The translations under genes were made by a program, and so were the position numbers. DNA of 26,048 nucleotides, taken from contig DCHP01000019.1 in NCBI GenBank assembly GCA_002315675.1, forward strand, positions 1 through 26,048, read 5' to 3'. How positions within the stretch are numbered: position 1 is the first letter of the stretch; each line of letters begins with the position of its first letter. Positions 15,769-22,718 of the stretch are shown here, in pieces. The notes below the pieces were generated by a model, which was not told where the DNA came from, searched no databases, and saw nothing but the letters and a program-made list of their open reading frames with translations. This DNA is from Rikenellaceae bacterium UBA1749 (GTDB lineage Bacteria; Bacteroidota; Bacteroidia; Bacteroidales; Rikenellaceae).

Positions 15769-17320
15769 CTGATGATGCCTTCAATCCCTTCAGCCTGTAT
15801 GCATAAAAATTCATGACGTGGGTGCCGGTTCTGTAGATCTTTAGTGTGTCAGCAGGATATATCTCTTCGAAGTCTTCAACATAAAACTCCTCTGGTTTTT
15901 TCGGATACCGGCTTGAAGTAATCAACCAAACGTCTTCTCCACATCTGAAAGCTCCCCTTTTTTTTGTAATCCAATCCCAGTAATGAACAGAACCGGGTTC
16001 TCCTAAAGTCATGACCTTATGTCCATAAGGCAGGGCAAAATAACAGTCAATATGGGCCGCATCGTCCCAACCATACTGGATTAGTTTTGCATCCTTGGGC
16101 ATTATCGTATCCTGTGAGACAATTGAATCAAATTTCTGCGCTCCTTGTCTCCATCCGTACATGTCAAGTGAAAAGTCGGAACTCCCCAGTCTCCATGGCC
16201 CCCTGTCATCAGGAATATTTACAATACCGATATTTACCTGGATAACTCCTGCAATCAGAGTGAAAAGAATAAGTCCGCTGGCAATATATCCCCATTTGAT
16301 GGCGCTTTCCTTTCTGCTGTCAAGATAGAGTGCGGCAAGAGGCATCAATGTAAGGTATGCAGGTGCAGACCAGTGGGGAAGGGTTTCCTTTGTAAGGGAT
16401 ACAGTTAGAAATAAAAATATCATTGGCCCCGCTATGCAAAGCAGAAGATAAAACCAGCTCTTTGCAACAAAAACAGGCTTCTCGCTGTTAATTGTAATGT
16501 CTGCGGTATTCTGATTTGTCCGGCCTGTTTTTGTGGCTCTGAAGAAGGAAATTACAGCCAGTAAGGTCAAGACCCAGTTGATAGGATTGTTGTAGTAAAA
16601 TTCTCCAAGAAGTTCCCTGAAGAATAGATACAATTCAATCTTACTTCCGCCGGTGATACGTTCACCATGAAAAGTGAATGTAATAAAATCATTCTGGATG
16701 TTCCAGAGTATTACTGGTGAGAAACAGATAACGGAAATGAGAACTGAAATGTACAGATATGGGCTTTTTAGCCATTTTCTTTCAAAGATAAGGATGTAAA
16801 GTACTGCCCCTAGCCACAATTCACCACCGGTGTATTTTGACAGGGTAGCCAGTCCGACTGTAAAACCGAAAAGTATCAGGGATTTCCTGCTCTGATTCTT
16901 AAAAACATCTATCAGGAGGATAAGTGATATAAGCCAGAACATTGTAAGCGGAGTGTCAGGCATAATGAATGTGCCGCAAATAACAGACATGTATATGGAT
17001 CCCGTACAGAGTAGTGCTGAAATATATCCGGCTCTGTCGCTGCCTCCCATTTTTTTTGTCAAGATATAAATCAACCAAGTGTTTATACATCCTATGATAA
17101 TAGGACCAAGTCTTACAAGAAGTTCACATGTTGTGGTACTCCAAAGGGTGGTCAAGCCTGCAAGCCAGGCAACCATTGGGGGATGGTCAAAATAACCAAG
17201 ATCTGGAAACAAAGCAAGTATTCTGTAATAGACTTCATCATTACCCAGTTCCGTGAAACTTGCTGCCAATATTCTTATAACAGCTGATACAACAATAAGA
17301 TAGATAAGTTTTCTTTTCAT
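15746..17320 (-). CDS. GT39/ArnT-like polyprenyl-phosphate-sugar glycosyltransferase
   Basis: This 524-residue multi-pass membrane protein is of the PMT_2/ArnT type. The family moves a sugar from a polyprenyl-phosphate donor onto lipid or protein on the outer face of the inner membrane. The first loop carries the acidic motif TELGNDEVYY (D28, E29), followed by GYFDHPPMVAWL near 42-53. MPDTPLTMFW follows further on. About ten to twelve hydrophobic helices precede a C-terminal soluble domain of about 150 residues. The acceptor cannot be told. An upstream TTG at 17350 would add 10 residues. ATG 17320 is preferred because MKRKLIYL begins the first helix. A one-mismatch -7 element (TAtaTTCG, 17347-17340 on the - strand) fits this start. 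Confidence 0.85.
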   Translation of the reverse strand: MKRKLIYLIVVSAVIRILAASFTELGNDEVYYRILALFPDLGYFDHPPMVAWLAGLTTLWSTTTCELLVRLGPIIIGCINTWLIYILTKKMGGSDRAGYISALLCTGSIYMSVICGTFIMPDTPLTMFWLISLILLIDVFKNQSRKSLILFGFTVGLATLSKYTGGELWLGAVLYILIFERKWLKSPYLYISVLISVICFSPVILWNIQNDFITFTFHGERITGGSKIELYLFFRELLGEFYYNNPINWVLTLLAVISFFRATKTGRTNQNTADITINSEKPVFVAKSWFYLLLCIAGPMIFLFLTVSLTKETLPHWSAPAYLTLMPLAALYLDSRKESAIKWGYIASGLILFTLIAGVIQVNIGIVNIPDDRGPWRLGSSDFSLDMYGWRQGAQKFDSIVSQDTIMPKDAKLIQYGWDDAAHIDCYFALPYGHKVMTLGEPGSVHYWDWITKKRGAFRCGEDVWLITSSRYPKKPEEFYVEDFEEIYPADTLKIYRTGTHVMNFYAYRLKGLKASSEKAIFRK

Positions 17321-17357
17321 TTTGCATATTTGCTTATTGCGAATATACAAAACTCTG

Positions 17358-17388
17358 ATTGAATTATTTTAAATTTGTTGTACCTTTG
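17358..17388 (+). promoter_or_regulatory. Promoter of the TPR-like gene
   Basis: ATTG at 17358-17361 and TAccTTTG at 17381-17388 are spaced 19 bases apart, matching the Bacteroidetes consensus. The start codon follows at 17410. It may also serve the carboxyltransferase gene downstream. Confidence 0.6.
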
Positions 17389-17409
17389 TATCGCTGAAGA
17401 TTGCGACAA

Positions 17410-18051
17410 ATGAAAATCGTAGCTAAAGATAATGGCCTTTTTGTCCTGCGTGGATCGGTGAAATCAACAAAAGTCTCCAGAGGTACAGATGTTGAACAAT
17501 TGGAGCTGGCTTCGCGTGAGGATGGAAATTTCATGGCAAAATTATTCTATGCAGATTACCTGATGGAACACTCAAAAATCCAGGAAGCCTGTCAGGTTCG
17601 CCTCGATGCTTCCATTGAGCTGATTGAATCGATTGATGACGAGGACGATATAGAATTGGACTTGTCGGATTCAACTACATCTGCTGCAGTGAAGTTAATG
17701 GCTCAGTCTTCAATTGACCATTATATGATCTGCGATTTTGAAATGGCAATTTCCCTGGCAGAAACAGTGCTGGAGCTTAATCCTGAAGATACAGACGGAG
17801 TAATGGAACCTCTTGCCTTCTGTTATGCAATGCTTGGTGACAGTGATGCGGTAAAAGATATTGTTCCATTCATTCAGGAAACTGACGAGGAAAAGGAACT
17901 TCTTTACGCTTTGGCTGCTTTTAAGTCAGATTCAAAGGCCAGTGTTTCTGAGAAACTACGATCTCAGCTTATAGACAAGAATTCTGATCTTTCCCACAAG
18001 ACGGAACATCTTTGGCTTGCAATTCCGGGATTCAGGGAAATATTAAACTGA
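17410..18051 (+). CDS. TPR-like cytoplasmic protein of unknown function
   Basis: This 213-residue soluble acidic protein has no signal peptide or membrane helix. Residues 105-150 (FEMAISLAETVLELNPED, then a PLAFCYAMLGD segment) look like one or two tetratricopeptide-type helical repeats, which usually mediate protein-protein contacts. Residues 75-90 form an Asp/Glu-rich linker. The N-terminal 25 residues look like a small beta-strand cap. A TTG at 17401 is in frame, but ATG 17410 is the likely start. It lies 58 bases before the carboxyltransferase gene on the same strand with no terminator between, so co-transcription is possible but gives no functional clue. Confidence 0.75.
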   Translation: MKIVAKDNGLFVLRGSVKSTKVSRGTDVEQLELASREDGNFMAKLFYADYLMEHSKIQEACQVRLDASIELIESIDDEDDIELDLSDSTTSAAVKLMAQSSIDHYMICDFEMAISLAETVLELNPEDTDGVMEPLAFCYAMLGDSDAVKDIVPFIQETDEEKELLYALAAFKSDSKASVSEKLRSQLIDKNSDLSHKTEHLWLAIPGFREILN

Positions 18052-18109
18052 TTTCAGTTGACATAGAAAAGGAATAATAATTTATATAAAAACATATTAT
18101 CGAATAATT

Positions 18110-19978
18110 ATGAGTAGAAAATTAAAAATCCGTGACTTAACTTTAAGAGATGGACAACAATCCCTTTTTGCGACCAGAATGACTCAGGCGCAAATAGATA
18201 AAGTCCTTCCATATTATAAAGACGCTAATTTCTTCGCAATGGAAGTATGGGGTGGTGCAGTGCCCGATTCAGTTATGCGTTATCTTGGTGAGAGCCCATG
18301 GGATCGTCTTGAAAAAATCAAGGCTGCAGTAGGTGATGTAAGTAAACTGACAGCTCTTTCAAGAGGTCGTAATCTTTTTGGTTATGCGCCATATCCAGAT
18401 AATATCATTGAAGGTTTCTGTCGTAATGCTATTGAGAGCGGTCTAGGTATTATGCGTATTTTTGATGCTCTTAATGATGTAAACAATGTAAAGAGTACGA
18501 TAAAATATGTAAAGAAATATGGTGGAATAGCAGACTGCGCAGTATGCTATACTATTGATCCAAAGGAGACACCGAAGAAGAAAGGTCTCTTCTCATTTCT
18601 GAAAAAGACTGAAGAACAAAAGAAGGTGTTCACTGACCAGTATTTCCTTGACAAGGCACTTCAGGTTCAGGCTCTTGGAGCTGATATGATTACAATCAAG
18701 GATATGAGTGGCCTTATTCCGCCAAAATGTGTCTACAATCTTATAAAACTCCTTAAGGAGAATGTTAATGTTGACATAGACTTCCATACCCATTGTACTC
18801 CAGGCTATGGTCTTGCTTCTGTTCTTGAGGCTATTGTAGCTGGTGTGGATGTGGTTGATACAAATATGTGGAATTTCTCCGGAGGCTCTGCGGCTCCTTC
18901 ATTCGAGTTTATCTATCTGTTCTGCAAGAAACTTGGTGTCGAACTTGATATTGACATAAAGGCAACAGAAAAAATCAATGCGGGTATTCTTGAAATCCGT
19001 AAGGAACTCTCTGCATATGATGCAACAAAGATGTTCCCAAATCCAATATATCCTCTGGAAGAAATACCTCAGGAAATAGATAAGTTGTTTGACATGATTG
19101 TTGAGGCTGCCAAAGCTGTCGAAGAAGATAAGCTTGTCGATCTATGTCATCAGCTCGAAAGTTACTATGGTTTCCCTAAACCAAATGAAATAGTGAAAAA
19201 TGCTGAAGTTCCTGGTGGAATGTACTCAAATATGGTGGCACAGCTGAAGGCTCTGAAGAGTGAGGAAATCCTTGATGAAGCTATGGCTCTGATTCCAACT
19301 GTACGTCGTGCAGCAGGTCTTATTCCTCTTGTTACTCCTACTTCTCAGATTGTTGGTGCTCAGGCTGTTTCAAGTGCCATTTCCCTGAAGAAGGGTCAGG
19401 GTATGTACTCCAACTGTTCCAATCAGTTTGTTGCCCTTGTCAAGGGGCAGTATGGTACTACACCAATTCCGGTTGATTCAAAGTTCCGTGAACAGATTAC
19501 AGGTTCAGCAGAAGAGGTGCCATATGATGTGAGTAAGTATAAAATGCAGGAGAATCCTGTTCTGGAAGATTGTGGCGGTGTGAAACTTGCAGAAACAGAA
19601 AAGGAACAGTTACTTCTTGAACTATTCCCTCAAGTAGCAAAAGACTGGCTCATGAAAGGCAAGAAAGCTGCATGGGATGCCAAGAAAGTAGCAGAAGCTC
19701 AGGCTGAAGCTGAAGCAGCAGCAAAAGCCGCGGCAGAAAAGGAAGCGTCATTCCTTCCAGTTGTTGGAAATGTTATAACTGCTCCGCTTCCTGGTAGAAT
19801 TTTGTCCATTGATGTCAAAGTCGGCGATCAGGTTTCACGAAATGGTGATGTCCTGGTGCTTGAGGCTATGAAGATGGAAAACAGTATAACTTCCGACTAC
19901 GTAGGTAAGGTGCGTCAGATATTTGTACAGGTCGGTGATGCCGTCCAGACTGATCAGAAATTGATTGAAATAGAGTAA
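18110..19978 (+). CDS. Biotin-dependent carboxyltransferase (pyruvate carboxylase subunit B / oxaloacetate decarboxylase alpha type)
   Basis: The protein moves a carboxyl group between carboxybiotin and pyruvate/oxaloacetate. The 622 residues comprise three parts. The first is a TIM-barrel carboxyltransferase domain with LTLRDGQQSLFATRM, the metal and CO2 residues K197 (ITIKDMSGL) and H226-T-H228 (DFHTHCTPGYG). The second is the conserved PYC_OADA region. The third is an Ala/Glu-rich linker (about 525-545) followed by a biotinyl domain with biotin on K588 (EAMKMEN). Full pyruvate carboxylase would also need a biotin carboxylase subunit, and the Na+ pump would need beta and gamma subunits. None of these is nearby, so the choice between the two enzymes stays open. 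Confidence 0.92.
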   Translation: MSRKLKIRDLTLRDGQQSLFATRMTQAQIDKVLPYYKDANFFAMEVWGGAVPDSVMRYLGESPWDRLEKIKAAVGDVSKLTALSRGRNLFGYAPYPDNIIEGFCRNAIESGLGIMRIFDALNDVNNVKSTIKYVKKYGGIADCAVCYTIDPKETPKKKGLFSFLKKTEEQKKVFTDQYFLDKALQVQALGADMITIKDMSGLIPPKCVYNLIKLLKENVNVDIDFHTHCTPGYGLASVLEAIVAGVDVVDTNMWNFSGGSAAPSFEFIYLFCKKLGVELDIDIKATEKINAGILEIRKELSAYDATKMFPNPIYPLEEIPQEIDKLFDMIVEAAKAVEEDKLVDLCHQLESYYGFPKPNEIVKNAEVPGGMYSNMVAQLKALKSEEILDEAMALIPTVRRAAGLIPLVTPTSQIVGAQAVSSAISLKKGQGMYSNCSNQFVALVKGQYGTTPIPVDSKFREQITGSAEEVPYDVSKYKMQENPVLEDCGGVKLAETEKEQLLLELFPQVAKDWLMKGKKAAWDAKKVAEAQAEAEAAAKAAAEKEASFLPVVGNVITAPLPGRILSIDVKVGDQVSRNGDVLVLEAMKMENSITSDYVGKVRQIFVQVGDAVQTDQKLIEIE

Positions 19979-20042
19979 CGGCTCTCATTTTAATTATCGG
20001 TTAATATCTGAATAAGTAATTTTATTGCACTATAGTAATCTT

Positions 20043-20077
20043 ACCCCATTCACTTGGTTCTCAGGTGTGAGTGGGGT
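20043..20077 (+). terminator. Hairpin after the carboxyltransferase gene
   Basis: ACCCCATTCAC (20043-20053) pairs with GTGAGTGGGGT (20067-20077) with one G-T wobble. An alternative register extends the stem inward (CACTTG with CAGGTG). It lies 65 bases after the stop codon. No T-tract follows, so it is a probable but not textbook terminator. Confidence 0.45.
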
Positions 20078-20116
20078 TAGTCTGCTAAGTAGTGATTGTA
20101 TGTTTAATTGTAAAGT

Positions 20117-20145
20117 GTTGATATTATCTTCAAACATATATCAAC
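20117..20145. promoter_or_regulatory. Operator-like inverted repeat before the DUF1349 gene
   Basis: GTTGATAT (20117-20124) and ATATCAAC (20138-20145) form a perfect 8-bp inverted repeat with a 13-base spacer, 17 bases upstream of the start codon. It could be an operator or a leader hairpin. An imperfect -7 element TAtgTTTA lies at 20099-20106. Confidence 0.3.
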
Positions 20146-20162
20146 CATAGTCATTAAGCCAA

Positions 20163-20927
20163 ATGAAATATTTGTATCTGTTACTTTTGATGTCATTGCT
20201 TTCATGCGCCAGGATATCTTTCAAGCATTCTTTTTATGTATCTGACTCGGTTGCCACTAAGGAGTATCTTCCCTATGTCAGCAATGATGCCGTAAAGAAA
20301 GCAATTGCAAATGGGGGACATGTTGACTTCTCTTTATTCTCATGGACCAGACATCCAGAATCATATTCCATATTTTCAGATAAATTAACTATAGAAACGG
20401 CACCACGAACAGATCTTTGGCAACGTACATATTACCATTTCAGAAATGACAATGCTCCTGTTTTTCAGGTCTCAACAGCAGAGAAATTCTTCAGTTTCAT
20501 TGTAAAGACTGACTTTTCGGGGAGTCATCATCGTTTTGACCAATGCGGAATAGTTATGTATCTGGATAGTGAAAACTGGCTGAAGGCTTCAGTGGAATAT
20601 GAAAATGGTCAATTTCAGCACTTGGGAAGTGTAGTTACGAACAATGGCTACTCTGACTGGGCAACAACAGAAATCAGTGCAAGTGAAAAAACAATGTGGT
20701 ACAGGTTCTCAAGAAGGGGCGACGATTACTGTATTGAATGTTCCAGAGATGGCAACAATTTCAGTCAGATGAGAGTATGCCATATGTTCAGAGGTTCTGG
20801 TGTTATATCGTTTGGAGTATATGCATGTTCACCAGAGGAATCATCCTTCAAGTCAGTATTCTCGGATTTCAGAATAACTGAATGTATGTGGAAAGAGCAT
20901 GATGGTCAGAAACCTGATGAATTTTAG
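20163..20927 (+). CDS. DUF1349 (concanavalin A-like fold) lipoprotein
   Basis: This 254-residue exported protein has a short signal sequence ending in a probable lipobox (SLLSC), which would anchor it by C15. The remainder matches DUF1349, a beta-sandwich domain of the lectin/glucanase-like superfamily related to yeast Ree1. The characteristic run is QCGIVMYLDSENWLKASVE, followed by VVTNNGYSDWAT and a FGVYACSPEE segment near the end. Function in bacteria is unknown, though the fold suggests carbohydrate binding. It is monocistronic as far as can be seen, between a hairpin upstream and a MITE-like element that begins 13 bases after its stop codon. Confidence 0.85.
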   Translation: MKYLYLLLLMSLLSCARISFKHSFYVSDSVATKEYLPYVSNDAVKKAIANGGHVDFSLFSWTRHPESYSIFSDKLTIETAPRTDLWQRTYYHFRNDNAPVFQVSTAEKFFSFIVKTDFSGSHHRFDQCGIVMYLDSENWLKASVEYENGQFQHLGSVVTNNGYSDWATTEISASEKTMWYRFSRRGDDYCIECSRDGNNFSQMRVCHMFRGSGVISFGVYACSPEESSFKSVFSDFRITECMWKEHDGQKPDEF

Positions 20928-20940
20928 GATTAGGTATCTA

Positions 20941-21039
20941 TGAGTCCACTTTAATTAGTGTCGTTTAAGGTTTTTATATCCGCTACAGGCCTCTGGAATG
21001 GGGCGTTTCTCAATTTTTGGACTTTTTAAAGTGGACTCA
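20941..21039. mobile_element. MITE-like element with 14-bp terminal inverted repeats
   Basis: TGAGTCCACTTTAA at 20941-20954 is perfectly repeated in inverse as TTAAAGTGGACTCA at 21026-21039. TCTA flanks both outer ends (20937-20940 and 21040-21043), as a 4-base target-site duplication would. The 99-base unit has no coding capacity. This is what a miniature inverted-repeat element or the internally deleted relic of an insertion sequence looks like. The parent transposase is not in the window. A large stem-loop terminator for the DUF1349 gene is the alternative. Confidence 0.55.
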
Positions 21040-21045
21040 TCTATA

Positions 21046-21053
21046 TATATTTG
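21046..21053 (+). promoter_or_regulatory. -7 element at the MITE edge, before the ABC ATPase gene
   Basis: TAtaTTTG is an exact -7 match beginning 3 bases past the TCTA repeat. Any -33 box would lie inside the right end of the element, and none matching TTTG is seen at 19-21 bases. It is the only candidate promoter for the ABC gene. Confidence 0.4.
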
Positions 21054-21125
21054 ATGATGGCTTTGATTGAAAAAAGAACCAGAATGAATTCACGAAACGG
21101 AAAAGGGCGAAAGTTTGTTGGATGA
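21054..21125 (+). CDS. Candidate 23-residue leader ORF overlapping the ABC ATPase start
   Basis: An ORF from ATG 21054 runs 23 codons and ends with TGA at 21123-21125, overlapping the ATG of the ABC gene as ATGA, the classic translational-coupling arrangement. The product would be short and basic (starts MMALIEKRTR, ends RKFVG). It matches nothing I know. It could be a leader peptide, the remains of a gene cut by the adjacent element, or chance. Confidence 0.25.
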   Translation: MMALIEKRTRMNSRNGKGRKFVG

Positions 21126-22582
21126 GGACATTGGTTGAAATAAAGAACGGTTTGGTCGGAAATCCTGAAAAAGCATTTAGGACTCCTATCAATCTTACTA
21201 TTGAAGAAGCAGAAAAAATAGCAATCGTAGGTGATAACGCCTCTGGAAAATCTAGACTTGCAGAAGTGATTTCATATTCACTTCAACTCTCTGGTAACTC
21301 TATCGAATATCATTTTAATGAGGGATTGATTTCCGATAATGTAAGATATATTGCATTCAAGGATTCATATGGTCCTGCTGATGGCAATTACTTCCTTCAA
21401 CAGAGGTGGGAGCAATGCTTTATTGATGAGGAGGCAACTCCTACAGTTGAGCAATCTCTTGGACTGAGTTTCCAGTCCTCACCAATAAGGGATACACTGA
21501 TTGATATTTTTGATCTCGAACCGCTGATGGATAAGTTTGTAATCACTCTCTCAAGCGGCGAACTGAGAAAATTTCGTCTTGCCAAGGCTTTGATGAAAAT
21601 GCCCAAACTGCTTGTTATTGACAATCCATATATAGGACTTGACAAGAGAACGAGAGATGAGGTGTCTGAACTGCTAAGGACGCTCTCTGAAAAAACCGGA
21701 ATGACCCTTGTTCTTGTTTTGACAAAGCCAGAGTTTATGCCAGATTTCATAACCCACGTTATTCAAGTTGAAAATCTCTCTGTCCTGAATAAAATTACTA
21801 TCCAGCAGTATAGATTCCTGAATCAGACAGGCGGACAAATCGCGACTTCAAAACTTGATATGCTAAAAACTCTTCCAATCACTCAACCTGATGCTTTTTA
21901 TCCTACTGAACCTAATCCTGAAATTGTAAAGTGCAATGACGTTTCAATCCGCTATGGTGACAGGACAATTCTCAAAGAATTGAACTGGACTGTAAAAGAA
22001 GGTGAACGTTGGCTTCTGACTGGTCAGAATGGGGCAGGGAAATCTACACTGTTGTCCCTGATTTGTGCTGACAATCCCCAATCATATGCATGTGATATTG
22101 AACTTTTCTCCCATAAAAGAGGTACGGGTGAAAGTGTCTGGGAAATAAAAAAGCATATCGGTTATGTTAGTCCGGAACTTCAGAGATCATATCAAAAAGA
22201 TATTTCAGCACTTAGGATTGTCTCCAGTGGTTTTTTTGATACTCTTGGACTTTTTAAGTCACCTAGCGCAGAACAGACGGAAAAAGCATTGTTTTGGATG
22301 AAGATTTTCGGGGTTGATTCCATTTCTGACAAATCATACATGAAATTGTCAGACGGAGAACAAAGACTTTGTCTTCTTGCCCGTGCTTTTGTAAAGGATC
22401 CTGAACTTCTGGTTTTGGATGAACCGTTCCATGGACTGGATCCGACTCATTGTAACGAGGTCATGCAGATTATCGATACATTCATGCAAAGGCCTCATAA
22501 GACATTGATTTTTGTCTCGCATTACAAACAGGAAGTACCTTCTTGTGTAACGCGCACCTTGGAACTTGTCCGCAATCTATAG
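21122..22582 (+). CDS. Tandem ABC ATPase, ModF-like, with degenerate first domain
   Basis: The 486-residue soluble protein has two ABC nucleotide-binding domains and no membrane segment, the layout of ModF/PhrA-type proteins. Domain 1 has Walker A GDNASGKS (37-44) and signature LSSGE (143-147). Its Walker B reads LLVIDN, with N168 in place of the catalytic Glu, and the switch His is missing (LVLVLTKPEF). Domain 2 is complete: GQNGAGKS (301-308), LSDGE (409-413), LLVLDE (429-434) and switch H467. ATP hydrolysis is thus expected at one site only. No permease or molybdate gene is nearby, so the role is open. It is preceded by the MITE-like element. Confidence 0.9.
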   Translation: MRTLVEIKNGLVGNPEKAFRTPINLTIEEAEKIAIVGDNASGKSRLAEVISYSLQLSGNSIEYHFNEGLISDNVRYIAFKDSYGPADGNYFLQQRWEQCFIDEEATPTVEQSLGLSFQSSPIRDTLIDIFDLEPLMDKFVITLSSGELRKFRLAKALMKMPKLLVIDNPYIGLDKRTRDEVSELLRTLSEKTGMTLVLVLTKPEFMPDFITHVIQVENLSVLNKITIQQYRFLNQTGGQIATSKLDMLKTLPITQPDAFYPTEPNPEIVKCNDVSIRYGDRTILKELNWTVKEGERWLLTGQNGAGKSTLLSLICADNPQSYACDIELFSHKRGTGESVWEIKKHIGYVSPELQRSYQKDISALRIVSSGFFDTLGLFKSPSAEQTEKALFWMKIFGVDSISDKSYMKLSDGEQRLCLLARAFVKDPELLVLDEPFHGLDPTHCNEVMQIIDTFMQRPHKTLIFVSHYKQEVPSCVTRTLELVRNL

Positions 22583-22677
22583 TATGTCATGTAAGTATCT
22601 TTGAGTATTCCAGTGCAGTTCTATCACTTCGTGATAAACTAGCAATAAGTGATGAGCAATCAATCAATAAAACCTAT

Positions 22678-22718
22678 ATATCAACTGTTATTTTATCGAC
22701 AGGTGCATCAGTTGATAT
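22678..22718. terminator. Hairpin between the convergent ABC and nucleotidase genes
   Basis: ATATCAACTG (22678-22687) pairs with CAGTTGATAT (22709-22718) around a 21-base loop. The right arm contains the stop codon of the - strand nucleotidase gene (22708-22710). T-tracts are weak on both sides. The 125 bases between the two genes otherwise hold only a small stem, TATCAC/GTGATA at about 22622-22636. Confidence 0.45.
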
